64,000 nucleotides of DNA from Mesorhizobium sp. CAU 1732 (GCF_039888675.1 NZ_JBDQQR010000002.1:596001-660000); one strand, 5' to 3'; shown: positions 29,333-38,472, numbered from the stretch's first letter. Notes: generated from the letters alone by a model not told the origin. Made by a program: numbers and translations.

Positions 29333-31183
29333 ATGTCCAGGACCGTCCGGCTGACCATGGCCCAGGCGCTGACGCGCTACCTCGCCGCGCAGCGCACCGA
29401 GATCGACGGCGAGACGCTGCCGCTCTTCGCGGGCGTGTGGGCCATTTTCGGCCACGGCAACGTCGCCGGCATGGGCGAGGCGCTGCACCGGCATCGCGAC
29501 GCACTGCCGACCTTCCGCGCGCACAACGAACAGGCGATGGCGCATGCCGCGATCGCCTTCGCCAAGGCAAATTTCCGGCGCCGCATGATGGCCGCGACGA
29601 CCTCGATCGGCCCAGGCGCGACCAATCTCGTGACAGCGGCCGCTCTCGCCCACGTCAACCGCCTGCCCGTGCTCCTCCTGCCGGGCGACGTCTTCGCGAG
29701 CCGGATTCCCGATCCGGTCCTTCAGCAGGTCGAAAGCTTCGGTGACGGTACGGTCTCGGCGAATGATTGCTTCCGCCCGGTGTCGCGCTATTTCGACCGC
29801 ATCACGCGCCCGGAGCAGATCATTCCGGCACTCGCGCGCGCCATGCAGGTGCTGACGGACCCGGCAGACTGCGGCCCGGTCACGCTCTCACTCTGCCAGG
29901 ACGTGCAGGCTGAGGCCTGCGACTACCCGGAGAGTTTTTTCGATGAACGTGTCTGGACGCCGCGCTGCGTCCGACCCGATCGCGAAGAATTGCGCCGCGC
30001 CGCCGACGCGCTCAGGGCGGCTGAAAAGCCGCTGATCGTCGCAGGCGGCGGCGTGCTTTATTCCGGCGCCAGCGAGGCGCTTCGGGCGTTCGCCGAGGCG
30101 ACGGGCATACCCGTCTGCGAAACGCAGAGCGGCAAGTCGGCGCTGCCGGACGACCATCCGCTCAACATGGGCGCGGTCGGCGTCACGGGCACATCGGCCG
30201 CCAACCGGCTGGCCGAGGACGCCGATCTCGTGCTCGCGATCGGCACCCGGTTGCAGGATTTCACCACCGGTTCATGGGCGCTGTTCAAGAACGACGCCAT
30301 GCGCATGATCGGCCTCAACGTCCAGGCCTTCGACGCCGGAAAGCACCGCGCGCTGCCTCTCGTCGCGGACGCGCGGGAAGGCCTCGCCGAACTGGCGGAC
30401 ACCGTTGCCGGTTGGCAGGCTCCGACTGCGTGGACGGGGCATTCCACCGAGGGCAAGGCGGCGTGGCGCAAGGACGCCGACGCGGTTCTTGCCGCGACGA
30501 ATGCTGCCCTCCCTTCGGACGCGCAGGTGATCGGCGCGGTGCAGCGCGCGCTCGGATCGGACATCACGGTGGTGCATGCGGCCGGCGGCCTTCCCGGCGA
30601 ATTGCACAAGCTCTGGCGGGCGGGCAGACCCGGCTCCTACCACGCGGAATACGGCTATTCGGCCATGGGCTACGAGATCGCCGGAGGCCTCGGCGTCAAG
30701 ATGGCCAAGCCTGACGAAGAAGTCGTCGTCATGGTCGGCGACGGTTCCTACCTCATGCTCAATTCGGAGATCGCCACCTCCGTGATGCTGGGGCTGAAGC
30801 TCACGATCGTGCTTCTCGACAATCACGGCTTCGGCTGCATAAACCGCCTGCAGATGTCCACCGGAGCCGAGAGCTTCAACAACCTCCTGAAGGACGCCCG
30901 GCACGAGACGCTGCCGCAGATCGACTTCGTCGCGCACGCGGCGAGCCTCGGTGCGATCGCGGCGAAGGCAGCCTCGATCGCGGAGCTCGAAACCGCCCTG
31001 ACGCAGGCGAAGGCCAACGACCGGACCACGGTGATCGTGGTCGACACCGACCCGCTTGTTTCGACGGAGGCGGGCGGGCACTGGTGGGACGTCGTGGTGC
31101 CTGAGGTCAGCGAGCGCGCCACCGTTACCGAGAAGCGCAAGGTGTATGAGAGCGCCGTCAAGCAGCAGAGAATGGGGACCTGA
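29333..31183 (+). CDS. iolD: 3D-(3,5/4)-trihydroxycyclohexane-1,2-dione acylhydrolase
   Basis: 616 residues, a thiamine diphosphate enzyme. N-terminal pyrimidine-binding part: GVWAIFGHGNVAGMGEAL with HNEQAMAHAA (conserved Glu). C-terminal cofactor motif: VMVGDGSYLMLNSEI to LDNHGFGCIN (GDG to N), residues ~465-500. It hydrolyses the ring diketone to 5-deoxyglucuronate. GGAG lies just upstream of ATG 29333, and the stop abuts the iolE start. Confidence 0.95.
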   Translation: MSRTVRLTMAQALTRYLAAQRTEIDGETLPLFAGVWAIFGHGNVAGMGEALHRHRDALPTFRAHNEQAMAHAAIAFAKANFRRRMMAATTSIGPGATNLVTAAALAHVNRLPVLLLPGDVFASRIPDPVLQQVESFGDGTVSANDCFRPVSRYFDRITRPEQIIPALARAMQVLTDPADCGPVTLSLCQDVQAEACDYPESFFDERVWTPRCVRPDREELRRAADALRAAEKPLIVAGGGVLYSGASEALRAFAEATGIPVCETQSGKSALPDDHPLNMGAVGVTGTSAANRLAEDADLVLAIGTRLQDFTTGSWALFKNDAMRMIGLNVQAFDAGKHRALPLVADAREGLAELADTVAGWQAPTAWTGHSTEGKAAWRKDADAVLAATNAALPSDAQVIGAVQRALGSDITVVHAAGGLPGELHKLWRAGRPGSYHAEYGYSAMGYEIAGGLGVKMAKPDEEVVVMVGDGSYLMLNSEIATSVMLGLKLTIVLLDNHGFGCINRLQMSTGAESFNNLLKDARHETLPQIDFVAHAASLGAIAAKAASIAELETALTQAKANDRTTVIVVDTDPLVSTEAGGHWWDVVVPEVSERATVTEKRKVYESAVKQQRMGT

Positions 31184-32068
31184 ATGATCCGCATCGGCGC
31201 CAACCCGATCGGCTGGTCGAACGACGACATGGTCGAGATCGGCGGCAACATCACGCTCGAACAATGCCTGTCGGAAGCGAAAACGGCCGGCTTCGACGGC
31301 ATGGAACTCGGCAACAAGTTTCCGCGCCGGGCGGCCGATCTGCGGCCGATCCTCGACGGTCACGGCCTGTCGCTGGTCGGCGGCTGGTATTCGACGGAAC
31401 TGCTTCGGCACGACGCGAAGACCGAGCTGGACGCCGCGCGCGCCCATGCAGAACTGCTGCGCGATATGGGCTGCACCGTGTTCATCGCCGCGGAAACCTC
31501 CAACGCGATCCACTCGGACCGGTCGATCCCGCTCTCGGCCCGCCCTGTGCTCTCCAGATCCGACTGGACGGAATTCGCACGGCGTTACACCGATTTCGCC
31601 CGAGCCATCCTCGACGGTTACGGCTTACGTCTGGTCTACCACCACCACATGGGAACCTGCGTCCAGACGGAAGCCGACATCGACCGTTTCATGGAGACGA
31701 CCGGCGATGCGGTGCATCTCCTGCTCGATACCGGCCACGCGACATGGGGCGGCGCCGATCCCGCGCGCCTCGCCCGCCACTATCGCGCACGCATCAGCCA
31801 CGTTCACTGCAAGGATATCCGCGAGGACGTGATGTGGCGCTCCAACCGCGAGGATTGGCCGTTCCTGGAATCCGTGCTCGAAGGCGTCTACACCGTGCCG
31901 GGAGACGGCATGATCGACTTCGTCCGCGTGCTGCGCGAACTGCCGAACTATTCCGGCTGGGTCGTGGTGGAAGCGGAGCAGGACCCTGACAAGGCGCACC
32001 CCGCGACCTATGCAACGATGGGCCGCGCGAACCTGACGCGGTTCCTGACAGAGGCAGGACTGGCATGA
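31184..32068 (+). CDS. iolE: Myo-inosose-2 dehydratase
   Basis: 294 residues, xylose-isomerase-like TIM barrel. Seen: IRIGANPIGWSNDDM at the start, LSEAKTAGFDGMELGNKFP, LVYHHHMGTCVQTEADID, HLLLDTGHATWGGADP and SHVHCKDIREDV, which together carry the metal ligands (Glu, Asp, His). It dehydrates 2-keto-myo-inositol to the diketone used by IolD. It begins directly after the iolD stop and overlaps the small membrane protein gene by four bases. Confidence 0.95.
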   Translation: MIRIGANPIGWSNDDMVEIGGNITLEQCLSEAKTAGFDGMELGNKFPRRAADLRPILDGHGLSLVGGWYSTELLRHDAKTELDAARAHAELLRDMGCTVFIAAETSNAIHSDRSIPLSARPVLSRSDWTEFARRYTDFARAILDGYGLRLVYHHHMGTCVQTEADIDRFMETTGDAVHLLLDTGHATWGGADPARLARHYRARISHVHCKDIREDVMWRSNREDWPFLESVLEGVYTVPGDGMIDFVRVLRELPNYSGWVVVEAEQDPDKAHPATYATMGRANLTRFLTEAGLA

Positions 32069-32274
32069 ACGGCAACGACTTCTTCCGCCCGCTCTGGCTG
32101 CGCGTCGCGATCGTCGCGGCATGCGCCGGCTGGGCGATCCTTGAATGGGTCAATGGCGAGAGCGGCTGGGCGATGATGGCCGCCGCCGTCACCGGCTATG
32201 GCATCTGGAGCTTCATCATCAATTTCGAGCCATCGAAGCCGGAACCGCCAGAGAGCGGCAACGACGAGGGGTAG
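32065..32274 (+). CDS. Small membrane protein within the iol operon (DUF3329-like)
   Basis: 69 residues with two membrane helices (~12-27 and ~34-52) and a hydrophilic Pro/Glu-rich tail. The start overlaps iolE by four bases (ATGA) and iolB starts 4 bp after its stop, so it is translated with the pathway. FFRPLWLRVAIVAACAGWAILEW resembles short DUF3329-type rhizobial proteins, but that is from memory of the pattern. Function unknown. Confidence 0.75.
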   Translation: MNGNDFFRPLWLRVAIVAACAGWAILEWVNGESGWAMMAAAVTGYGIWSFIINFEPSKPEPPESGNDEG

Positions 32275-32278
32275 CGCC

Positions 32279-33088
32279 ATGTCGACGCTCAAGGTGAAAC
32301 CGCTGGGCAAGTCCGGACGCGTCATCGCCGTCACGCCGGAAAACGCCGGCTGGACCTATGTCGGCTTCGAGCTCTACCGCCTGTCGCCGGGCGAAAGCGC
32401 CGAAGCGGCGACCGGCGGGCGCGAGACCTGCCTGGTGTTCGTCACCGGCAAGGGACGCGTGTCTGTCGATGGCGACGATTTCGGCGTCCTAGGCGAGCGC
32501 ATGTCGCCCTTCGACGGCAAGCCGTGGTCGGTCTACCTGCCACAGGGATCACGCTGGAAGGTAATGGCGCAAACGGAGCTGGAACTGGCCGTGTGCTCCG
32601 CGCCTGGTCTTGGCGGGGGCCTGCCCGCCCGGGTGATCGCACCGGACACGCTGGGCCAGGAAACCCGCGGCAAGGGCACCAACACCCGCCACGTGACCAA
32701 CATCCTGCCGGAAGGCGAGCCGGCGGATTCGCTGCTCGTGGTCGAGGTCATCACGCCGGGCGGGCATACGTCGAGCTATCCGCCGCACAAGCACGACCGC
32801 GACGACCTGCCGAACGAATCCCTGCTCGAGGAAACCTATTATCACCGCCTCGACCCGCCGCAGGGTTTCGCCTTTCAGCGCGTCTACACCGATCCGGACG
32901 AGAGCGGCGTGCGCGAGATCGACGAGGCGATGGCGGTCGAGGATGGCGACGTGGTGCTGGTACCCAGAGGCTACCATCCATGCGCGGCCTGCCATGGCTA
33001 CGATCTCTATTATCTGAACGTCATGGCCGGGCCGAAGCGCGTATGGAAGTTCCACAACGCGCCCGAGCACGAGTGGCTCCTGAAATAG
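32279..33088 (+). CDS. iolB: 5-deoxy-glucuronate isomerase
   Basis: 269 residues, double cupin. Metal-binding cupin motif in the second half: TSSYPPHKHDRDDLPNESLLEETYYHR with His/His/Glu, and later PRGYHPCAACHGYDLYYLN. It isomerises 5-deoxyglucuronate to 5-dehydro-2-deoxygluconate, the IolC substrate. ATG 32279 gives the canonical MSTLKVKP start; the longer frame from 32198 overlaps the small gene. It is the last gene of iolC-D-E-x-B. Confidence 0.95.
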   Translation: MSTLKVKPLGKSGRVIAVTPENAGWTYVGFELYRLSPGESAEAATGGRETCLVFVTGKGRVSVDGDDFGVLGERMSPFDGKPWSVYLPQGSRWKVMAQTELELAVCSAPGLGGGLPARVIAPDTLGQETRGKGTNTRHVTNILPEGEPADSLLVVEVITPGGHTSSYPPHKHDRDDLPNESLLEETYYHRLDPPQGFAFQRVYTDPDESGVREIDEAMAVEDGDVVLVPRGYHPCAACHGYDLYYLNVMAGPKRVWKFHNAPEHEWLLK

Positions 33089-33107
33089 CCCCGCAGGCGC
33101 CCTCACC

Positions 33108-33136
33108 TTGACTCCCAAAGGCCTCTTGTGTATCGA
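33108..33136 (+). promoter_or_regulatory. Possible sigma-70-type promoter for rplU-rpmA
   Basis: TTGACT (33108-33113), exact 17-bp spacer, TATCGA (33131-33136). The -35 is a near-consensus CTTGAC and the -10 is weaker. It lies ~150 bp before rplU, leaving a sizeable leader that contains an inverted CCGGCG/CGCCGG pair near 33150-33175. That hairpin might also end iol transcription. Confidence 0.45.
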
Positions 33137-33282
33137 CGCCCAAATCCGGCGTGGAGTCTCTCCGCGCCGGTCGTTCTTTGTGCCGGAAACGGCCGGGACG
33201 TTCACCCTGAACCGACTGATAAAAAGACGGCTGGATCGCTCGCGCGATCATAAGGCCGGACCGAACAGCGAAAGGCAAAAAC

Positions 33283-33912
33283 ATGTTCGCAGTCATCAAG
33301 ACCGGCGGTAAGCAGTACCGCGTCGCCGCCGACGACGTATTGAAAATCGAGAAGGTTGCCGGCGAAGTCGGCGACATCGTGCAGATCGGCAACGTGCTTG
33401 CCTTCGGCGAAGGCGACAACGTCACCATCGGCGCGCCCTTCGTGGATGGCGCTTCGGTTGCCGCCGAAGTCGTCCAGCAGGTGAAGTCGAAGACGGTCAT
33501 CGCGTTCAAGAAGCGCCGCCGCCAGAACTCGCGCCGCACGCGCGGCCATCGCCAGCTTCTCACCACCGTCCGCATCTCCGAGATCCTGACGGACGGCGCG
33601 AAGCCTTCGAAGAAGGCCGCTGCGAAGCCGGCCGCCAAGAAGGACGAAGCACCGAAGTCCGCAGCCGCGACGGAAGAGACGGCAACCGCCGCTCCGCTGT
33701 TCAAGGCTCCCAAGGGCAAGAGCGACGACCTCACCGAGATCAAGGGCATCGGCCCGGTCGCTGCCGGACAGCTCAACGAGCAGGGCATCACCACCTTCAA
33801 GCAGATCGCCGGCCTGTCCGACAAGGACATCGCCAAGATCGACGAAGCGATGCCGTTCAGCGCCGACCAGATCGGCGACTGGCGCGAGCAGGCCAAGGAA
33901 CTGGCGAAGTAA
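33283..33912 (+). CDS. rplU: 50S ribosomal protein L21 with C-terminal HhH-like extension
   Basis: 209 residues, roughly double the usual ~103. The first ~105 residues are canonical L21: [15 protein letters not shown] and [18 protein letters not shown] Lys/Ala-rich linker (~107-146) is followed by a C-terminal helical module (~147-209) with [23 protein letters not shown], a helix-hairpin-helix-like signature. Rhizobial L21 proteins often carry this extension. L21 binds 23S rRNA; the extra module's role is unknown. It is co-transcribed with rpmA. Confidence 0.95.
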   Translation: MFAVIKTGGKQYRVAADDVLKIEKVAGEVGDIVQIGNVLAFGEGDNVTIGAPFVDGASVAAEVVQQVKSKTVIAFKKRRRQNSRRTRGHRQLLTTVRISEILTDGAKPSKKAAAKPAAKKDEAPKSAAATEETATAAPLFKAPKGKSDDLTEIKGIGPVAAGQLNEQGITTFKQIAGLSDKDIAKIDEAMPFSADQIGDWREQAKELAK

Positions 33913-33993
33913 TTTCGCCGGACGATTGAAATTTCCCGCAAATGCGGGCATTGAGACATTGAGGCGTCCGGTTGGGCGCAAAGGAGTAGCATC

Positions 33994-34263
33994 ATGGCAC
34001 ACAAGAAAGCTGGCGGTTCGTCGCGTAACGGTCGCGATTCGGAATCCAAGCGCCTTGGCGTGAAGAAGTTCGGCGGAGAGAAGGTCATCTCCGGAAACAT
34101 CCTCATCCGTCAACGCGGAACCAAGTGGCATCCCGGCACCAATGTCGGCATGGGCAAGGATCATACGCTTTTCGCCGTGGCGGAAGGTGCGGTGTCGTTT
34201 GCGCGCAAAGCAAATGGCCGAACCTACGTATCGGTGAACCCGATTCAGGAAGCAGCGGAGTAG
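33994..34263 (+). CDS. rpmA: 50S ribosomal protein L27
   Basis: 89 residues, full length: [51 protein letters not shown]. The flexible N-terminus reaches the peptidyl-transferase centre. AAGGAG lies 7 bp upstream of the ATG. It follows rplU by 81 bp, which include a short hairpin CCCGCA-AA-TGCGGG near 33935, and is followed by two terminator hairpins. Confidence 0.97.
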   Translation: MAHKKAGGSSRNGRDSESKRLGVKKFGGEKVISGNILIRQRGTKWHPGTNVGMGKDHTLFAVAEGAVSFARKANGRTYVSVNPIQEAAE

Positions 34264-34277
34264 CCGGTTCCGCACCA

Positions 34278-34365
34278 AGACACCGGCGCCCCATCTCGGG
34301 ACCGGTGTCTGGATAGTCCAGAATTAGGATCAGGGGAGATGGGTCGCCATCTCCCCTTTTTCTTT
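34278..34365 (+). terminator. Terminator pair after rpmA
   Basis: Hairpin 1: AGACACCGG (34278-34286) pairs with CCGGTGTCT (34302-34310), perfect 9 bp. Hairpin 2: GGGGAGATGG (34333-34342), loop GTCG, CCATCTCCCC (34347-34356), perfect 10 bp, followed by TTTTTCTTT. The second is a textbook intrinsic terminator. It ends only ~17 bp before the next gene's start and covers that gene's leader, so some readthrough or a promoter within it is likely. Confidence 0.9.
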
Positions 34366-34381
34366 GCTGGAGGACTGCCCA

Positions 34382-34972
34382 ATGGTTGCCGAGAAGGAAG
34401 ACGTCGAGGACGAAAGTCTGGTCATCGACTGCCCCGTGCTCGTGACGGAGCGCCTCGTCCTGCGCCCGCCGCATGACGACGATATCCCCGAGCTGGCGGA
34501 ACTCGCCAACAACCGCAAGCTGGCCGAGATGCTCGGCCGCATGCCGCACCCCTATGGCGAGCGCGAGGCGCGGTCCTTCATCGCCGGAACGCGCAATGGC
34601 TCGATCTCCGGTTGCAGCTTCGCTGTGGCGCTTGGCGACAACGGCGCCTTCATCGGTTGCGCCGGGCTCCATCCGCGCGCTGCCGGACTGGAGCTTGGCT
34701 ACTGGATCGGCGAGCCCTATTGGGGCCGCGGCTATGCCACGGAGGCGGCGCATGCGCTGGTCGATCTGGCGTTCCGCGCGACCACTGTCGATCTGCTGCA
34801 CGTCTCGTGCCGGGTCATCAACTCGGCATCGCGCCGCGTGATCCACAAATGCGGCTTCCAGTATTCCGGGCAGGGCATGCTGGAATCGATTTCGGCAGGC
34901 CGCGTGCCCGTGGAGCGTTACTCGCTCGACCGCAGGACATGGGTCAGCCTCAGAAGCTGGGGCCAGGTCTAG
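34382..34972 (+). CDS. GNAT family N-acetyltransferase (RimJ/RimL type)
   Basis: 196 residues. It starts TERLVLRPPHDDDIPELAELANN, then the acetyl-CoA-binding region GLELGYWIGEPYWGRGYATEAAHALVDLAF near residues 100-130 and NSASRRVIHKCGFQYSGQG, all typical of the RimJ/L-like subgroup. The acceptor substrate is unknown, possibly a ribosomal protein terminus given its position after rplU-rpmA. GGAGGA lies seven bases before ATG 34382. It is a conserved rhizobial neighbour of rpmA. Confidence 0.92.
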   Translation: MVAEKEDVEDESLVIDCPVLVTERLVLRPPHDDDIPELAELANNRKLAEMLGRMPHPYGEREARSFIAGTRNGSISGCSFAVALGDNGAFIGCAGLHPRAAGLELGYWIGEPYWGRGYATEAAHALVDLAFRATTVDLLHVSCRVINSASRRVIHKCGFQYSGQGMLESISAGRVPVERYSLDRRTWVSLRSWGQV

Positions 34973-34990
34973 ACCGGGATGAAGCTGCAA

Positions 34991-35012
34991 CCCGGCCGCC
35001 AAGGCGGCCGGG
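34991..35012 (+). terminator. Perfect GC palindrome after the GNAT gene
   Basis: CCCGGCCGCC (34991-35000), AA, GGCGGCCGGG (35003-35012). A stem of at least eight pairs can form once the loop opens. There is no T-run, so this is a weak or Rho-assisted terminator, or an RNA-stability element. The remaining gap to 35114 shows nothing else. Confidence 0.5.
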
Positions 35013-35114
35013 CGATGCGTTGTTGCCAACAATTTCGTCTTGGCTGGAAAATATTGCCTTCTACCTGAAGGCTCAATCCTGCTATCCGTTCGGCATCAGG
35101 CTAGGGGATGAGCA

Positions 35115-35525
35115 GTGGCAGTCAAATCCGCCAAGGTGCGGGCACACAGCGCAAGCGCGGCCTTGTGCACCGTCACCAATGATCGCGACCAGATCATCGA
35201 AGCGGTCTTCTCGCCGAAGGCCGCCGGCTTCACGCCGCTCGAGATTCAGGGCGCAGCACTTGCCGCGTGCATCGCCGCCAGCGTCCGCATCGCTGCCCGC
35301 GCCATGGATTTGGGCCAGTTGGGCGACATCGACGTCGAGGTGGAGGCCATCAAGGCCGAGGACGAACCCAGCCGTCTCGGCCGTTTCGAGGTCGTCGTGC
35401 ATTTCTCCGATGAACTCGACGGCGACGTCCAGGACCGCCTCATCGAGGCTGCCGAAGATATCTGCACCATCAGCAACACGCTTCGCGCCGGCGACACGCT
35501 CGTCGTCGGCCGCCGCGCGTCATGA
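35115..35525 (+). CDS. OsmC family protein
   Basis: 136 residues from GTG 35115, with AGGGGA six bases upstream. OsmC fold features: a fold-start strand region, then FTPLEIQGAALAACIAASVRIAARAMDLGQ, where the Cys corresponds to the first peroxidatic-type Cys of the family. A second Cys lies in AAEDICTISNTLRAG near residue 119. Paired Cys suggest organic hydroperoxide reduction or a related thiol role. The 3' end overlaps a TRAP gene frame; the TRAP start is taken at 35552. Confidence 0.85.
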   Translation: MAVKSAKVRAHSASAALCTVTNDRDQIIEAVFSPKAAGFTPLEIQGAALAACIAASVRIAARAMDLGQLGDIDVEVEAIKAEDEPSRLGRFEVVVHFSDELDGDVQDRLIEAAEDICTISNTLRAGDTLVVGRRAS

Positions 35526-35551
35526 CAAGCACAATCAGGAAGGTGAAATCC

Positions 35552-36688
35552 ATGCGTCGTCTGCTTTTGACCCTCGCAATCGCATTCGCGGCGGCGCCCG
35601 CCAACGCATTCACCGTGGAGGACTGGCTTGCCCACAAGGCGCCGGAGGCCGAGCCGGAAATCGCCTATGAGGGCGATGCCGTTTCCCTGAAGTTCTCCTC
35701 GCCCAACCCTGCCGCCTCGCTGGTGCCGGAAGTCTGGACGAAGGGGTTCACCTGGCTGAAGGAAGCCACGGACGGCAAGCTGACCATCGAGGAGTTTCAC
35801 GGCGGAACGTTGCATGCCGCGGCTGACGGCTGGCGTGCGGTACGCAACGGAGTGACCGACTACGCCGCCTGCTACACCTCCTACGAAGGCAGCGGCTTCC
35901 CGCTGCACAAAGCGTTCGAGCTGCCCTTCGTCACGCCGTCGAACCCTGTCGTGGCAACCCGCATCATCCAGGATCTGGCCCCGAAATACTTCGTGCCCGA
36001 GTGGGAAGGTCGCGGCGTTCTCTATGGCTACACCGCGATTGCCGGCGTGTCCGACATCATGAGCAACAAGCCGATCCGCACGCCGGAAGACCTCAAGGGT
36101 CTGCGCGTTATCGCGCAGGGGTTCCCGCCGGAGGCTGCCGAAGCGCTGGGCATCACGACGCTCAACATTCCCTTCCCGGAAATCTACACCGCATTCCAGC
36201 AGGGCATCGCGGACGCAGTGATCTGGGTCGATCCCGGCTTCGTACCGTTCAAGATCTACGAGCTCGCCAAGTATCACACGAGCCTCGGGCTCACCGCCCA
36301 GCACATCGACACCTGCATCAATCGCGATGCCTATGCCGGCCTGCCGGACGAGCTCAAGCCGGTGTTCGGGCAGTTCCAACAGAACATCGCCCATGCCGTC
36401 AGCCAGCGCCTCGGCGTCGAGTTCCGCGAACAGGCGCTCCAGACCTATCGCGACAACAATGTCGAACTGATCGAACTCGACGACACGCAGAAGCAGGCAT
36501 GGCGCGACGCCCTGCAGCCGGTGCTCGACGCATGGATCGAGGCGCGCGAAGCGGACGGTCTTCCCGCGCGCGCGCTCATCGAGGACGTTCGCCGTCTCGA
36601 AGCCGAGTATGGCGATGCGAGCGCGGAAGAGATGTTCGAGGTGACGGTCAAGTCGCCTGTGTCCGGGCTTCTGCCGGCGGCGCAGTAG
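35552..36688 (+). CDS. TRAP transporter substrate-binding protein (DctP type)
   Basis: 378 residues. A signal peptide (MRRLLLTLAIAFAAAPANA) precedes the periplasmic DctP-fold domain: VWTKGFTWLKEATDGKLTIEEFHGGTLH near residue 65 and later IRTPEDLKGLRVIAQGFPPEAAEALG, with the family's conserved Arg in a GLRV-type segment, and TAFQQGIADAVIW. AGGAAGGTG lies six bases before ATG 35552; an upstream ATG at 35522 is less likely. The ligand is unknown, probably an organic acid. Operon with DctQ and DctM. Confidence 0.93.
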   Translation: MRRLLLTLAIAFAAAPANAFTVEDWLAHKAPEAEPEIAYEGDAVSLKFSSPNPAASLVPEVWTKGFTWLKEATDGKLTIEEFHGGTLHAAADGWRAVRNGVTDYAACYTSYEGSGFPLHKAFELPFVTPSNPVVATRIIQDLAPKYFVPEWEGRGVLYGYTAIAGVSDIMSNKPIRTPEDLKGLRVIAQGFPPEAAEALGITTLNIPFPEIYTAFQQGIADAVIWVDPGFVPFKIYELAKYHTSLGLTAQHIDTCINRDAYAGLPDELKPVFGQFQQNIAHAVSQRLGVEFREQALQTYRDNNVELIELDDTQKQAWRDALQPVLDAWIEAREADGLPARALIEDVRRLEAEYGDASAEEMFEVTVKSPVSGLLPAAQ

Positions 36689-36694
36689 CGTATC

Positions 36695-37165
36695 ATGCAG
36701 CGCATCGTCGATTTCTTCGAAGGCTGGATCACCTACATCGTCCTGCCGGGCCTTGCGCTGCTGGTCGCCGGCGACGTGGTGTTCCGCTACGTCCTGAACC
36801 TGCCGCTGCGCTGGGGAAACGACGTCAAGGAGCTGTTGCTTCTACTCGTCGTCATCGCCGGCCTGCCGGGCGTCAGCCTTGCCAACCAGCACATCCGCGT
36901 CGGTCTTCTCGACGGATTGTTCAAGGGGCGGCGGGTGGAGCGTATCTGGACCAGCCTGCGCCATATCCTGACCGGGTTCGTCGCTCTGGCGATCGCCTAT
37001 GCGGTGGCGTTGCTTGCGCTTGACATGGCACGCTACAGCGACCGCGCCGAGATGATCAACATCCCGTTCTGGCCCTTCGCGGCGTTCATCGCCTTCTCGG
37101 CCGGGCTGTCTGCGCTGGCTGAATTCATCCGGGCGTTCAGGACCGACGAAAAGGCGCAGGGCTGA
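36695..37165 (+). CDS. TRAP transporter small permease (DctQ type)
   Basis: 156 residues, four predicted membrane helices (~10-32, ~44-64, ~88-110, ~122-143), with VFRYVLNLPLRWGNDVKELLLLLVV, a typical DctQ pattern. It supports the large permease in sodium- or proton-driven uptake. It starts 6 bp after the binding-protein stop and overlaps dctM by one base (TGATG). Confidence 0.92.
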   Translation: MQRIVDFFEGWITYIVLPGLALLVAGDVVFRYVLNLPLRWGNDVKELLLLLVVIAGLPGVSLANQHIRVGLLDGLFKGRRVERIWTSLRHILTGFVALAIAYAVALLALDMARYSDRAEMINIPFWPFAAFIAFSAGLSALAEFIRAFRTDEKAQG

Positions 37166-38469
37166 TGGATCCGCTCACTCTCGGCATCGTGGTGATGGCC
37201 GCCATGCTGGTCGTCGTCGTCCTTGGAATGCCGGTGGCCTATGCCCTGCTGGGCGCCGGCGCGATCGGCTACGCGATCCTTTCCGGCCCCTCGCAGGCGC
37301 TGACGCAGATATCGATCGTGCTGTGGGACAATGGCACGAACTTCCTGTTCATCGCCGTCCCGCTGTTCATCCTCATGGGCCAGCTCATCTTCCACGCCGG
37401 GCTCGCCGAGGACATTTTCTCGCTGGCCCAGCGCGCGACACGGCGCCTGCCGGGCGGGCTTGGGGTCTCGACCGTTCTGGCATCCGCCGGGTTCGGCGCC
37501 GTTACGGGTTCCAGCGTCGCCGCCGTCGCCACCATGGGCAACATCGCCGTGCCGCAGATGATCAAGCGCGGCTATACCGAGCGGCTGGCGACGGGAACGG
37601 TCGCCAGTGCCGCAACCCTCGCGATTATCATTCCGCCCAGCGTGCCGCTGGTCATCTACGGCGTGTGGAGCGAAACCTCCATCGGCGCGCTGTTCATCGC
37701 CGGCATCATTCCCGGCATCATGCTGACGCTTCTCTATGCCGCGACGGTGATGGTGCAGCGCCGCCAATATCCGTCGGTCGCCACCGTGCAGGCCACGTAC
37801 GAGGAGGACCGACGTCCGCTCTCCCAACTGGCGGTCGGCCTGATCTCCGTGATCCTGATTTTCGTTCTCGTCATCGGCGGCATCTATGCCGGGATTTTCA
37901 CACCGACCGAGGCGTCCGGCGTGGGCGTGCTTGGCGTTTTCATCATCGCATTCGCCAGCCGGCGCCTGACATTCGCCGCGACGCGTGACGCCCTGAAGGA
38001 AACGATCCGCACCTCGGCCGCCATCTTCCTGATCCTGGCGGGTGGCGTGGTCCTGTCGCGCTTCCTCGTCCAGACGCGCCTCACTGACGCGGTGGTCGGG
38101 TTGGTGTCAGACCTCGATGCGTCGCCGCAGGTCGTTATGCTGGCGCTGGCGCTGATCTACCTGCTGCTCGGCGCGATCATGGACACGTTCGGCATGTTGA
38201 TCCTGACGCTCCCCCTGGTCCTGCCGATCACGCTCGCCATCGGCTACGATCCGATCTGGACCGGCATCTACCTGGTGGTGGTGATGGAAATCGCCATGCT
38301 GACCCCGCCGATCGGCCTCAACGTATTCGTGCTGGAGCGCGTGACGGGGGTGCCCGCCAGTCGCATCTTCGGCGGCGTCTGGCCCTTCGTGGCCGCGTCG
38401 ATGCTGATGGTCGTCCTGCTGATCTACGTCCCGGAACTCGCCACGTGGCTGCCCGACACGATGCGCTGA
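37165..38469 (+). CDS. TRAP transporter large permease (DctM type)
   Basis: 434 residues, ~12 membrane segments. Family patterns: LGMPVAYALLGAGAIGYAIL at the start, FGAVTGSSVAAVATMGNIAVPQM, IIIPPSVPLVIYGV, GIFTPTEASGVGVLGVF, and AIMDTFGMLILTLPLVLP. This is the transport subunit coupled to Na+/H+. It completes a three-gene TRAP set. It runs tail to tail into the exo-endonuclease gene, separated by 3 bp. Confidence 0.95.
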   Translation: MDPLTLGIVVMAAMLVVVVLGMPVAYALLGAGAIGYAILSGPSQALTQISIVLWDNGTNFLFIAVPLFILMGQLIFHAGLAEDIFSLAQRATRRLPGGLGVSTVLASAGFGAVTGSSVAAVATMGNIAVPQMIKRGYTERLATGTVASAATLAIIIPPSVPLVIYGVWSETSIGALFIAGIIPGIMLTLLYAATVMVQRRQYPSVATVQATYEEDRRPLSQLAVGLISVILIFVLVIGGIYAGIFTPTEASGVGVLGVFIIAFASRRLTFAATRDALKETIRTSAAIFLILAGGVVLSRFLVQTRLTDAVVGLVSDLDASPQVVMLALALIYLLLGAIMDTFGMLILTLPLVLPITLAIGYDPIWTGIYLVVVMEIAMLTPPIGLNVFVLERVTGVPASRIFGGVWPFVAASMLMVVLLIYVPELATWLPDTMR

Positions 38470-38472
38470 GTA

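Noticed and set aside
28076..29653. 525-residue minus-strand frame opposite iolC-iolD
   Set aside because: Same artefact: shadow of iolC/iolD, no recognisable domain, no ribosome binding site.
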